Assembly: GCA_036936605.1 (NCBI GenBank)
Contig: JAUPFV010000005.1
Coordinates: forward strand, 236,603,591 to 236,667,590
Reading direction: 5' to 3'
Origin: Limnanthes douglasii subsp. nivea
Lineage: Eukaryota; Streptophyta; Magnoliopsida; Brassicales; Limnanthaceae
DNA length: 64,000 nt
Under the pieces are notes generated by a model, which saw only the letters and a list, made by a program, of their open reading frames with translations, searched no databases and had not been told where the DNA came from. This document shows, one piece after another, positions 44,901 through 57,048 of this stretch (positions are counted from its first letter, which is position 1; each line of letters starts with the position of its first letter). Both the position numbers and the translations under genes were made by a program.

Positions 44901-46479
44901 ACTATCCCAACAGAATAAAATCAAACAAGTAAAACATGCAAAGAATACCATTCATAACCGCTGAGAACTCTCGGAAGGAATTCGCGTTCAAACAAGTGAC
45001 TGAAAGGTCCATGGCCAATATCATGTAGGAGTCCTACGTTAGATGAAAAGAAATGTTAAAGCCCTAAAATTATATGAAGGGAGAAGCCTTTAATATTTAC
45101 CTGCAAGTTTCACAGTCCGAACATCATAAGAATCTATACCCAGCTCCAAGCCCTACAAGGACAAGCGCATATAAATTAAAAAAAATAAAACAAGCAATAT
45201 AATGATACCATGCAATAAGCTGTTTAAATATTTGCCTACTTGGTGTGTTTTGAGTCTCTGAACAGCTTCACCTGCAATCCAGTACACTCCAAGAGAATGT
45301 TCAAACCTAGAATGCACAGCTCCAGGGAAAACTAAGTGCGTCACTCCTGAATGACATGAAGTTATCCTCAATAAAGCATGATAATATCTGAAACTGAGTA
45401 TACTTGAATAACACCCGACACAGCAAGTATACACATCTAAATAAAGGAACAAGGTGTCGATTAGGAACTAATGTAAGGTATAGGATTCCTCTGGAAGATA
45501 AGTACATTAAAGATCAAATGTCTTGCCTACTTGCAAACTTGCACAAGTGTAAAAAACCTTTAAACCTTGAAATGGATAGAGAAATGAGACTGCCACTCAC
45601 CAAGTTGTTTCAAGTCACGCAACCTGCAAAGGTTGATATAATTAGAGCATAACAGATACAGTTATTATATAACATGAGAGTTTTTACAGCAAAAAAGCAG
45701 GAGAACGAAATGAATGATAATGTAAAAGTGACTCGAGAAAGAATCCCGTGAAAATTACCTTTGAAATTGCTCAGTATCAATGAATTTTAAACAAAGCTGC
45801 AATAAAGAGAACAATGAATTCAAAAATTTAATAAAAGGTAATCATATTACAAATCTAATGTTCACCATAATGAAACTCCAAATTGCTCAAGTTCTTTAAG
45901 TTACATCCGAAATCCTATGCATAAGCAAATAGATTTGAACTATTTCCTATCATTAACAACATTATAAATTGATAAATTCCCTATCTAGCTTGAATCATAT
46001 TCTAGTTCTTAACACAACACTCTGTAGCCAAAATGTCATCCTGATTCATGTAGATACAAATAAGAATATCACATAAACCGTAGCTGCACCTTTTAACACT
46101 ATCAATTACAGATTAATGCGAAGAAATCAAGCAGACTGCTGCTAACTAGTAAAACAAGTCGCAAAGTAACATTTTACATCAACCGGACCAAAAGAAGAAT
46201 AAAAACAGCACTACAGTATCCTTCCGATTCCAATTCATACGTATTTAAGAACAACACGAGAGAGAGACGTTTCTCAAGCTTCCTTTGAAAACCTAGAAAC
46301 ATTATCATAATCAGATAACAAAAAGCAGAGATAACGAGGAAATAGAGATGTACGGGGTCGAGGTAGATGTTGCCGTGAACATTGTCATGAACGTGCTTTG
46401 TACACCTAATTTCCGGCGACGAAGCGAAAGAGTAAGCCGGAGAAGATAGCAAGAGCTGGTCGTTGGTATGGGCTCCCAT
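41907..46479 (-). CDS. VEN4: SAMHD1/VEN4-type HD-domain phosphohydrolase, 19 exons
   Basis: Likely dNTP triphosphohydrolase: it would split dNTPs into deoxynucleoside and triphosphate and help set dNTP pools. Exons: 46354-46479, 45759-45796, 45601-45623, 45240-45346, 45101-45152, 44949-45033, 44720-44810, 44272-44310, 44105-44172, 43964-44026, 43809-43864, 43655-43728, 43401-43493, 43162-43263, 42956-43036, 42772-42863, 42666-42681, 42092-42202, 41907-42008. All have GT-AG borders and sum to 1419 bp, 472 residues, with no stop. HD-site residues seen: His74/His79 ('VHSRFEHSLGVYW'), His119-Asp120 ('LLHDIGHGPFSH'), Asp212 ('DKFDYLVRD'). The C-terminus is basic ('EKKKRR'). The length fits Arabidopsis VEN4 as I remember it. 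The start is the first Met, in a clear upstream leader. Symbol given by family resemblance. Confidence 0.93.
43300..43388. repeat. 44-bp tandem duplication inside an intron
   Basis: Two copies of GGTTAAACAAACATATAATC + TACTGAAAGTGGGAACCA in the intron between the exons at 43162-43263 and 43401-43493. Confidence 0.8.
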
Positions 46480-48180
46480 TTTCTAGCGTCACTCTCTGAC
46501 AACACCGGAAGAGGAGTTTCTCTCTCTAATTGTCGAATTCTTCTTTTTCGAAAGAGCGAAAAGGAAACGGTTATGAATTTGAAGCAGCAGAGTCGATGAA
46601 TTTATTTAGAGCGGTGGTGGTGGTGGCGGAGAAGTGGCGTGTGTCTGACTTGCTGGAATGTATGTAAAGGCAGGAGGAGAATATACTTCGGTTACATTAA
46701 TAAATTATTGCTCCGCATTATTTAAATTTAAATGTTATACTATTGTATTCTTCTAGCTGGATTTATTTAATTTAAAAATGTAGATCCATAATATCGGTTA
46801 GGAAATAATTACATTATTTTGAGTTAGAACAATGCTAACAAGAAAACAATTTTAAACGTTAATTATAATATTGGTAAGTTTAGTAATGACCGGAAGTAAT
46901 AAAAAAAAAGTGGTTCGAAACTTAACGGTTGTCTCTAAAACTTAAATAATTTGTGAATTTTGCTCATAAAGAGAGGAAAGAAGATTTGGTTTTTAACTTT
47001 ATTATTGTCCATGACAATAAATAGACAATAAACTAATCATATAAGATAGAATTTGGTACGTAGTGCAAATTCAAGCAATTTTTTCTTTCAATTGTAAAGT
47101 ATTTTTGGAATACAATTAACTCGAACATTTTTTCAGTTACAAAACATTTTTCATTTATAAAATAAACTATAAATTTCGGTAGAAAAATTTTTGGTGTTAA
47201 ATATTTTTACCTTACTGCATTCTCTAAATTTATAACAAGTATGAGATTTTCTTTTAAAAATTTCTAAAGTTATGAAGGCATTTATTCGTACCTCTCATTT
47301 ACTAAAAGAACCAATTACGAGTTATTTGAATATTCGAGTTCACGACACAGCACCTTATAACATTTTTTACAAGATGCAGCAGCGCTAATAGTGGTAGATC
47401 GTAAAACTGTGTCAACGTACTAGCATCAACCTCTTAACGTCTGACAATGCTTTTTTACTATCTTGTTGTTTTTAAATGAACGCTCCTGATTAAATCATTT
47501 AATCAACGACTTAAATCTTTACCAATATTAGTATTTTCATAAATTAGTCAATTTGTTTACATTATAAATAGTTAAGTATCTTCAAAAGTTTTGACAACAA
47601 GTTTTCAGACCTTCAGTCGAATAAGAATGAACTTACACCTTTGATTACAACAGAAACTTAACGTTTGTCTTCGGCAATGTTCTCTTTTAGGTTCGAGCAG
47701 ACATATTTGCACTTAAGTCTCTGATGAGCTTCCAGTCCTATAGAGAATCAACAACAACATCGCTTAAGTATTTAGCTTACCCATATCTCTGGCTTTAAGT
47801 CTTGGGCTGAGTTGTTCTGGTCATTTTTAGCTTACACCTAAAAAAAGCCTAGCTTGATAGTGACTACAGTATACATTGGCCCAATATTCAAACTACTCTT
47901 TAGAGATATCCGCTTCACTTGCTCATAGAGTCAGAGCATCAAAAGAATAAAAAGCAGATAAACCTTAACCCTATGGTGGATAGAACTTCAAATTTTAGAA
48001 AAGAAATACCAATTTATCAGAATTTGTCTTCGAAAGTACGGTTTGAGAGCTTAAATTAAAGATGCTCTAAACCCTAACCCAAAATTACATAAGTATTACA
48101 AACGTAATAAAACACGGTCCAGCCATATCTGAACATGATTAGACTTGTTGCGCTATTTTAATAAAATCTATAAAGTATTT
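46480..48180. other. HD-domain gene promoter side and intergenic stretch
   Basis: The first ~200 bp contain the leader and presumably the promoter of the HD-domain gene (minus strand), including a GGTGGTGGTGGTGGCGGAG tract around 46612-46630. No convincing TATA box was found. The rest is AT-rich with no recognised gene. Confidence 0.5.
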
Positions 48181-48185
48181 AAAAA

Positions 48186-51100
48186 TTACAAAAAAAAATA
48201 CAAAAAATAACGATATGGAGCCCTAAACAGTGAGTTTTGGATCCCAAACTTCGTGGCGGGCCTATGGACCACATCATATCCTTGACAGTTGACAGACTCA
48301 TTGAGATCTTCAATTTGAGTACTTGAAGCACCCAAAATTCGTCTGTCAACTAAGGCTCGTCTGTATTTGTCTAGGATAGCTAGGTAGTTGTGGGCTTGTG
48401 TGGCTACATCACGTGTCTCCAAGACTTGCATAAGTTACACGTAACTCGTGAACTTTGAAACCGGTAATACTTTAGTCAGAGCATCTAAATAATTTCGTTC
48501 AGTTGCAATATTTATCACATTCATTTTCTCTCTTTCCACCACATCCTGAATAAAGTACAACTTGATATTTGCGTGCTTAGTTTTCTCATGGAATTTTGGA
48601 TTCTTCATAAAATATAGAGAATAATTATTATACACAAAAGGTTACATATTGTTTTATACCAGTGATCTTACGCAAAAATCTTTTCAACCACACGACTTTC
48701 TTCATTGCTTTCTTAAAAACTACGAACTCGAATTTCACAGATGATAAGACAATGACCTCTATAAAGAAGAGTTTCAGTTAACCACTCATTCAGCTATATT
48801 AAACTCATAACTCAAATTTGACTTATGCATAACCAAAGTTAACATACTCACTCAACATTAATCAGTCGTATATCTCTAGTTATAGCACAATCCAACTTCA
48901 GACAAACTTTCCAAGGACCTAATGATCCATTCAAGGGTTTGTCAGTGAGTCTTTCCAGGATTTGACATAAATATGCTCAAAATATAATAGAGTATACAAG
49001 ATCAGTTCTCGTACATATCATACCATACATTATGTTACGAATGATATTTACATAAGGCATATTTTACATAAACTTCTTATCTTTTAATTCGGTTTGTGTG
49101 TGAGTGGTACTTACTTTGAAATGGGCACCAATAGGAGTTCCAACCTCTCAGGCTTTGGACGTTTCAAACTTCTTGAGAATTTTATGTATGTATTCTTGTT
49201 GAGATAGAATAGATACAATCTCAACTTGTTCATCTTGATCTCAACACCAAATATCCTTCTAGTAACTCTCATATCTTGCGTCTCAAAATCTTCCTTCATT
49301 ATGCATATTCACTGTTTCAACTATCCTCTTGACCTTTCTAGTTATTCGGATATCATCCACATATAATAGAAACAATATTTATTTCTCTATGTATGTTTTT
49401 CTATCATAACCGACTTAGTTATCATAATAGATACTGACATAATTAATGGACCTCATAAAATAATTAAAACTTATATGCTACTATTTGGTGACTACTTCAT
49501 CCCGTTTATGGGTTTCTTCAACAAATACGTATCACGTTAATTCCCTTATTCAAGCCTTTTCGCTAACACGTGTAGATGGTATCTTCTAAATTTCCACATA
49601 TGAAGATAATAGTAACATTCATTTTATCTAACTTAATACCAAATCTAGAAATATTTGACAACATAACCTTTATTGAGGTTTTCTTTACAAACAATGAGAC
49701 AATTTCATTGAAATCAAAACTAGCATTTTGTGTGAATCCATTAGCCACCAACCTAACTTTGTATATGGATAACTCAACTCTTTGAATGTATTGCTTCATC
49801 TTGTATATTTATTCACTTCTAACAATCTTATGACCCTTCGGTCATTTCACGAGAATCTAGGTGTACATCTTTCTAAGAGAACTCAATTCTTCTTGTATTC
49901 CCTTTAACCATTGTTGTTTATCACTGCTTATCATGAGATTTTACGTTCTAGAATATCTTCTTTTATTTTAATTGACAAATATAATAACTTATAACATCAA
50001 CAGAATTATATATTTGTGGAGATTTGGTAGGTCTTCATGCTCTATATCTATCCAACTGATAAATACCAAGATTATGTTGCTCTCATGTATAATCATCTAA
50101 ATATTATGGAAACTAAAACTATCGATTATATTTAACCTCATTCAATGGATGAACTTTCTTTGCATGGGCCGAAGCTAGACCAAGCCTAAAATCATCTTCG
50201 GCAGAAGCATTTTCGACTTCACTCTCTTGTTCAGACTTATCATCAACTTCAAATCTTTTCTCGACTGTAATAGGTTTGGTTTCCATCGTCTACATCAGAG
50301 ACAAGGAGCGAACACTTTAGTATTCGAGCCATAACCTATATATTTTTATAAGAGACTTCTTACATTCAAGCTCTGCGAACCATAACCTATATATTTTTAA
50401 TATTTCCGGATAGACAAGGAGCGAACACTTTAGTGCTCTCAGTTGAAAATTATCTTGCTTTACGTGTGCGTACGCAGCACATCCAAACATTCTCATATGT
50501 TCCAGCACAAGTGTCTTTCCAGTTCATACTTCTTGTGGATATTGAAACTTCATTGTCGTAGATGACATTTTGTTGATGATATACACAGTTATGGACACAA
50601 CTTCTCTCCATAACCCTTGGCATATTCCAGTTGATAAAAAAATACACGTAACTATTTATAACAAGATTTGGTTCATCCTTTCACCAAGCTCATTCTGTTA
50701 TGGAGTACCTCTCACGGTTGTTATCTAGCAATACGAGGATTATAACAGTAGCTAGTGTATACCTCATTCACATATTCCAAGAAATTTTTGGTTCTTAACT
50801 TTTTTAACAATTTCCTAGCATGATTCTCCACCAGCCTTTTCTAGTTCCTCAAAGCATCAAAGTATTTATTTTTGGTCTTCAAAAGTATATCCCATACTTT
50901 TCTGGAGTATTCATCATACAAAAACTTGAAGAACCTTGCACCATCCTTTGTGGGTCTCATGTTGGACCCCAAAGATCTGAATGAACATATCCAAGCACAT
51001 TTATAGGTTACATGGTTGCTAGGAAGGAAGTTAACTCTATTGTTTTTACCTAACACACAATTTTCACAAACGCTTTACTTTCATTGTATTACCATTCTAA

Positions 51101-51560
51101 AACCTTTGTTTGCTAAGCTCAATACGGGTTTTCTCATCAATATGCCCTAATCTCAGATGCCCCAGCTTGGTTGATTTTATTTTTAGATTAAACACACATT
51201 TAACCACTACAAACCCTTCAAGAACTAACACAATATTAGTCATATAGGCTTTCATAATAACTAGTGCGCTTTGCAAGATCTTAAATATGTTGTTTACATC
51301 CTTATATGTAAAACCTTTTTCATTTAACATGCCAATATGAAAAAAGGTTTTGTTAACACGAGGTACGTACCTTATATTTATTAACACTCTCTCAAGTCAT
51401 GTAGAAAATGTGAGTTGAACATTCCATATTCTATTTACAGCACAAGGTTCATTATTCTCAATGATAACTTATCCATCATCAAACAATCTTAGGTTTTTAA
51501 CAGTATCAAAACTCTTAACTGTATTAAAACTGTTACACGTTTTATTTTAACGGTATTAAA
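48186..51560 (-). mobile_element. decayed Copia pol remnant
   Basis: Minus-strand scraps in the right order. GAG-pre-integrase 'TKLGHLRLGHIDEKTRI' with 'ELSKQRF' (51097-51387). Integrase 'EYSRKVWDILLKTKNKYF' (50841-51056) and 'MLEHMRMFGCAAYAHVKQD' (50317-50508). RT 'YKVRLVANGFTQ' with 'KLDKMNVTIIFICGNLEDT' (49563-49799) and 'DMRVTRRIFGVEIKMNKLR' (49111-49299). RNase H end 'IATERNYLDALTKVLPVSK' (48435-48635). Every piece is separated by stops or shifts. No LTR pair or target duplication found. Whether 48186-48431 belongs to the element is unclear. Confidence 0.8.
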
Positions 51561-51892
51561 AAAAAATCTCGAGTTATATTATTCACCCGAGTTATTTGAT
51601 TCGTTTCATAAAAATAAACATAAATATGATTTTAGTTTTTTATGGAATTATAGTTATAAATATATCGATTTTTTTAAAGAAATCATTTTTAGTAAAGAGT
51701 TAGTGTTCAATATTATAAACAAAAAATATTTAGATATTTTTATAATTATTTAGTACCAAATATAGATAATAATATCAAATGTTAAATTTAAACTAATATT
51801 CAATAGTCATAAGAAAGTGATCCAAAACTAAAATATGCGGATTTACATTATATAATATTTTGTAAATGATATTTATTTAACCCATTGATGTA

Positions 51893-52215
51893 GACAGTAG
51901 TTCGGTGAATTAGCAGTTTGGAGCTCCGGTGTCAGTTTTTTACCCACAACACCTTGTTTCGAAGGAAACGACGTCACGAACGCAAGTCACCAGCTTCGCT
52001 CGTGAGCTATGGCCTTTTTTAGGCATTCGGGCTCATCTATCCTTTTTTTCGCACTTTTAATACTTTAGGGTATTTTTGTAATTTTTCATCTTTTTAGTTT
52101 TAGGGTTTTGTTTGAACTCTATATAAACCTATCTTCTATTCATTGTTAGGGGAATTGTTTTGATTTATAAAAAAATTAGGGTTTTATCCCTTTAGGCTTC
52201 TGCTACGTTTCACTC
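51893..52215 (+). other. LTR-like or promoter-like segment
   Basis: Contains a good TATA box (TATATAAAC, 52120-52128), then a leader-like tail with TTAGGGTTTTATCCC, preceded by an AT-rich run. It resembles a solo LTR of a Gypsy element in plus orientation, but no partner, primer site or target duplication was found. It lies between the Copia remnant and the MULE starting at 52251. Confidence 0.3.
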
Positions 52216-53472
52216 TCCATCACCCATTAACAAAGCACACAATAAATTATAGGGTAAGTTCCGAATAGGTGTATTAAATATTTTAAAATTCTCGGTAAGT
52301 ATATTTTACTTTGTTAATTCCAATTAGTGTATAACATATAAAAAATGATAAAATTACCTTTCCTTGCAAGCATCAAATCGCTCTATTTTCCTTCTCTCGA
52401 ACAAATCTCTCTGACCCCAAAGATAAGCTTCAAATCGCTCTATTCTCCTTCTCTTGAACAAATCTCTCAGACGACCCCAAAGATAAACCGAATCCAGTGA
52501 AGACTCGCGAAACATAGACAGAATCCAGGTACGATTCCTGTTCTCATATCGATTCCCGTGTAGTTCTACGTTTCGCGAGAAAGATCCGGAACTTTGTAAA
52601 TCGTTGAATGATTATCATGGAATCGCAAGATATCTGTTCATCGTTCTGATTCTTAATATTTTTATTCGATGCTTTGTGGAATTTTAATCTCCAAAGTCAG
52701 CGAATCTTGTATGTATGGTGACTACCTGTTAGAATCGAGTCGAATTTTGTGAAATCGGTTAAGTTCAAGGTAGTTAAGTTTGTATTGATATAGAGTTATA
52801 GATACGGTTCGTTTATTGTACGAGTTTTTAGTGATTAAGTTGTGTGAATTTCTAGGATTCGTTTGCAGAATTGATTTGGTTTACCTAATAGAGTTTTACT
52901 TATTTGTTGGGATTATCTGCGCAAATAGTAGTTGGTTGTTGAAATGTACCTCGTATGTTTATCTAATAGTCACGAATTTTAGCTCTAGATTGTTATCTAA
53001 ATTTGGTTTTCTCCTCCTGTGTCTACCGATGTATCTAATCGCACTAGTTATGTGATTTGTGCTCCTAATGATACAAATCTGTAGCTGTTTCCTTTCATTC
53101 ATCTATTGACAGTCTCTTCACCGTGATTTTGTTGTTAAGATTCTAATACTCTTACAAATCTAGCAACTAAGTATAATTCTAGTTAGATTTTTAGTGCTAC
53201 ATGAGCTATATTCTGATTATCAACAGGCCATTTCTCTAGTTTATGCTAAGAATGATGTGAAGCTTATCCCGTTTGCTCAAGTTTTGTATCTGTTTACTTA
53301 ATCATAAACAATTTTTTAATTTGTTTTTTTTCTCCACTCTAAACAGATTATTTCTCTACTTAATGCTTCGATTGATACAAAGTCTTCCTCCTTTGTAGAA
53401 GTACGTAGCTATTTAGATAATTCATTGGAATAATTTTTATAGTTTATTTGCTTTGTTGTTTCTAGAAAACCA

Positions 53473-53655
53473 TTTATGTTTGTCTTAGTTTCTATCTATA
53501 TGTTGCTGTTGTGGTGTGTCCAGACGATTTTGGTGTGATGTTTATGTTTGTCTTAGTTTCTATCTATATGTTGCTGTTGTGGTGTGTCCAGACGATTTTG
53601 GTGTGATGTTTATGTTTGTCTTAGTTTCCATCTATATGTTGCTGTTGTGCCGATT
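53473..53655. repeat. 68-bp tandem repeat, 2.7 copies
   Basis: Unit starts TTTATGTTTGTCTTAGTTTC at 53473, 53541 and 53609. The first two copies are almost identical. Lies in an intron of the ULP1-like pseudogene. Confidence 0.9.
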
Positions 53656-53711
53656 CTTGTTTGTTTTAAAATTACTTGCATAAGTAATAGTATTATTACT
53701 GTTATTTATAC

Positions 53712-53741
53712 TATAATAACAGTAATATTACTGTTATTATA
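53712..53741. repeat. 30-bp perfect palindrome in an ATAATAACAGTA-type repeat patch
   Basis: Bases 53712-53741 equal their own reverse complement, with centre TAATATTA and arms TATAATAACAG. The patch 53683-53795 contains further AATAACAGTA/TACTGTTATT copies. Similar patches occur at 55370-55440 and 55745-55815, in the same MULE. Confidence 0.88.
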
Positions 53742-55477
53742 ATACAAGTAACAATAATAGTATTGTTATTCATAATACAAGTACAATAATAACAGTTTTT
53801 GTAGTTTATTTTTAAATTTGATTCATATACTTTTGTAAATATTTGGTAAATTATGGAATCATTTCGAGTTCTTAATATTGACTATCTACTTATTTTGATG
53901 TTCATTCTTTTAACTTAATTAGATTTTTAATGCTAACTACTATAAGAATATTTCAATGTCAAATATTTGAAAATGTTTAAATTCTTTGAGAATAAAATAT
54001 GGGGCCTATTACTTGAATATGTTTTGATTGTTTCAGATGTGGTGTTGTGCTCTTATTTGATGATTTAGGATGTTAATCTGTTTGGTTAAAATGGTTTTTT
54101 GCTGCAAGAACTCTTTAACTTATATTTAAAACTATGACAGTAATAGTGTATGATTCAAAAATCGTATCATGTTTTAGGTTCCCTTAACTTTTGAGTTGTA
54201 TTTGCTTGTAACAAAATGGTTGTTCAATAAAATATGATATAATAGTAGTGGTGTTTGTTTGTTCAATAGTTAGGTCCATGTAAAATATGGACTGATTAGA
54301 AGCTGAAATCTTGATGCAGTTTGAATTTGTTTAACGTTATTGTGATTTGTTTAACATTGTTGTGACATTCCCTTCAACGTTATATATCTTGTAATATATT
54401 GTTTGTTATTTTAACATTACAGGTTATAGATTCTTATGCTTCATACCTAGATAGTATGTATCAAGTAGAAGAAGTAGAAAACTCTGAAAGTGAGAAAGTC
54501 CTAACAATTTCGGCAGCAGCATCGGTATATGAATTATATATTACAATGATTATAACATAATTTATATTTTACTAATTTTATCAATAAATTATTTATTACA
54601 ACAATACAGTATGGAAATGGCAAAAGGGATCCTCGATGACAAAGGTTTGCATTTGTTGAATTTCGGTATGTTGCCATTCCGCTTCACACAATACGAGGAG
54701 CAAGAACAAGAGATCATTGGACATTATTAGTTGTAGATACACATGAAGAGACATGCACACACTACAACTCGTTGTTGCGAAGAACAAATTGTATAGAAGA
54801 TAAATACTTGAAGATTGCAAAAACAATGGTAAGTATTTATCATAACAATCTATTATACTATAATATCGTCTAGAAATAACATTCATATTTTTTTTGCAGC
54901 TGAATCGCCTAAAGAAAATAGGATTTCTAAAAGGAGATGCAACTGTTATAAGTGAAAGACAATGTGCCCAACAATGAAAAGATTCACTTGATTGCGTCAT
55001 TTTTGTATGCGTTTATTTGCATGACCTCTACAAAAAAAACAAATTGATACCAAATATGATGAAGAGATAGGCAAGATTTTCAGAGCTAGAATGTTTCGTA
55101 CCTTCCTTAATGACAAATTCAGTGTAAAGTAAATGAAGTTAAACTTTTGTACTCTTCAAATTCGATGACTCAGTGTTTTGCAACTCATGTGATCTAAAAA
55201 CGTTTATGTAAATCGGATGTTTAATTTGTTTGACTCAAAGTAATAGTTTTATGTTCTTTTTTGTAAACCACTATTAGTGAACTCAATTGTGTTAATAAAT
55301 ACATTGTCAAATTATAGATTAGAAAATTTTAATATCGACCATGAAATGAAATTAATTATTCATATTATAAGTAACCCTAATAATAATGTTAGTTATACTA
55401 CAAGTAACAGTAATGATACTGTTATTCATAACTTAAAATAATAAATTGCTTTCTTCATAAATAATATTATAAATTGC

Positions 55478-55604
55478 AGTTTATGGTACAGTTCTATGAT
55501 ACAGAGAAGCTCAATATTCACATAAGAATAGCTTTGAACTAACATTTTATTCCATATAAAATAGGCAATTACACTTAACAATTAGTTATAACATCAGCCA
55601 TGGA
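55478..55604. repeat. ~125-bp direct repeat, left copy
   Basis: Starts ATTGCAGTTTATGGTACAG and ends near CAGCCATGGA. The second copy is at 56925-57048, in the same direction with about 10 differences. The pair brackets the transposase remnant. Confidence 0.88.
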
Positions 55605-55970
55605 CTTGATTATAATTAGCAATTTGATATTAAACTTAATTTGTTAAAAAAATGTATTGATTGAGGTAATCAATAAAAAATTACATAGTCATAGTATAAG
55701 ATCAGATATTTATGTTGTATGTCAAAATATTAACAAAATTAAACACGTTATAAGTAGCACTAATAAACACTGTTAGTCATACCACAAGTAAATTTAATAA
55801 TACTGTTAATCATTAGCAAATAAAAAGTCATATGATAATGATATTTGATATAAAATACTACAACAAATCTTAATAAAATCCAATACTATTTAAAAATAAT
55901 GTGAATCCAATAAACATAAAAAAAAATATGTTTTCGTACATAAAAATAAGAAATGAACTAACGTAAAATG

Positions 55971-56747
55971 TTAAACGTTTATCGCCGTACATGACCTTTT
56001 GTTATGACCAGTAGCTTTACACCTACTGCATTTAACCTTTCTTACAACCAGTTTACCTCGTGAAGGAATTCTTTTCTTCTTTGGTCTACCATGTTGTCTT
56101 TTCAAAACCGGAAGTTGTACGATAGGAGATTCATCAACAACTGAAGATTGTCCAAACGAGGTAAAAGGGTATATCGGCAGCGAATAATATTCTCGATACA
56201 CACTAGAATGAAAATAGTGTTCAATAAAACTAGTTGGTCTCTCTTGTGTTTTGGTGATAACAGCCAAGGCATGCGAACATGGAAAACAATCCGACTTACA
56301 TTTACCACATGAGCAAGTAAATTCTATCAAATTTACCACCATGGTCTGATCTGAAAAAACTTCATAAACCGTTGAGGAAGATGATTGAAAATACCAATGC
56401 CGTCCCTCCTCAATTGCTGCATTATACCTTTTATCTATGTTTGGACATAGTTTGCTTGTCCACTTTAAAGATTTAGCCCGACGTCTAGACATTTGTATCA
56501 TAAGCAAAATTCGAATCTTGTCAATACCAATCATCGGTATAAAATCATCTTCCCTTGACAGCAACCCATGCTTAATATTACCACAATCGAACTTAAGACT
56601 AATATTATCTCTATCCAACTCCATCCATCTATCTAAAACATAATCAAACATACCTTCCAAGTTAGCAAAAGAATATAATGGTTGGACAGCAGTGTCTCTA
56701 TTATACCTAAGAATTGCAAATGTAGTCGACATATTACAAACCTGCAA
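55971..56747 (-). pseudogene. MULE transposase C-terminal part with SWIM finger and zinc knuckle
   Basis: A 258-residue open frame. The SWIM finger is 'CSCGKCKSDCFPCSHALAVI' (C-x-C...C-x-H), followed by 'PIYPFTSFGQSSVVDESP', a basic 'RQHGRPKKKRIPSRGK' and a CCHC knuckle 'KVKCSRCKATGHNKRSC'. This is the usual order at the end of plant MURA-type transposases. The N-terminal MuDR domain and the DDE catalytic core should lie upstream (higher coordinates), but only non-coding sequence is found up to the TIR. The fragment is therefore left after an internal deletion. The frame itself is clean. Confidence 0.85.
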
Positions 56748-56924
56748 AATTACAAGCTGCAGACTTAGATATCAGAGTTAAAAACTGCAGACTTAAATAA
56801 CAGACTTAAAAACTGCAAATGTAATAAGAAGACATGAAGTAATAAGGTTTCTTTCTCGTTAAATAGTAGACTCAAATCTGACGTAGAGAAGTAACAATAG
56901 TAAGGTAACATTTAATTAACAAAT

Positions 56925-57048
56925 TATGGTACAGTTCTATGATACAGCAGAAGCTCAATATGCACATAAGAATAGCATTGAACTAACATTTTATTCCATA
57001 TAAAATAAGCAATTACACTTAACAATTAACTATAACAGCAGCCATGGA
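56925..57048. repeat. ~125-bp direct repeat, right copy
   Basis: Right partner of the repeat at 55478-55604. It lies upstream (minus-strand sense) of the transposase remnant. Confidence 0.88.

Larger units (their letters stand above)
53227..55010 (+). pseudogene. ULP1-like C48 peptidase gene of the MULE (catalytic Asp lost, stop before Cys box)
   Basis: Exon-like blocks with good splice signals: 53227-53280, 53347-53400, 54423-54524 ('VIDSYASYLDSMYQVEEVE'), 54610-54828 and 54900 onward. In 54610-54828: 'HWTLLVVDTHEETCTHYNSL'. His-Trp is the C48 His box. The residue 17 after the His, the catalytic Asp in SENP/ULP proteins, is Asn here. A premature TGA also interrupts this block near its start. 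After the next splice, 'LNRLKKIGFLKGDATVIS' leads to a TGA at ~54976, immediately before 'KDSLDCVIFVCVYLHDLY', the Cys box (normally D-C-G). The His and Cys are still encoded, the Asp is not. Upstream start exons were not identified. Confidence 0.7.

Noticed and set aside
43860..45507. ORFs of 60-110 codons inside the HD-domain gene
   Set aside because: They run through introns or on the wrong strand; the spliced frame explains the region.
54596..55000. 134-codon ORF on the minus strand
   Set aside because: Antisense shadow of the ULP1-like exon that carries the His box.
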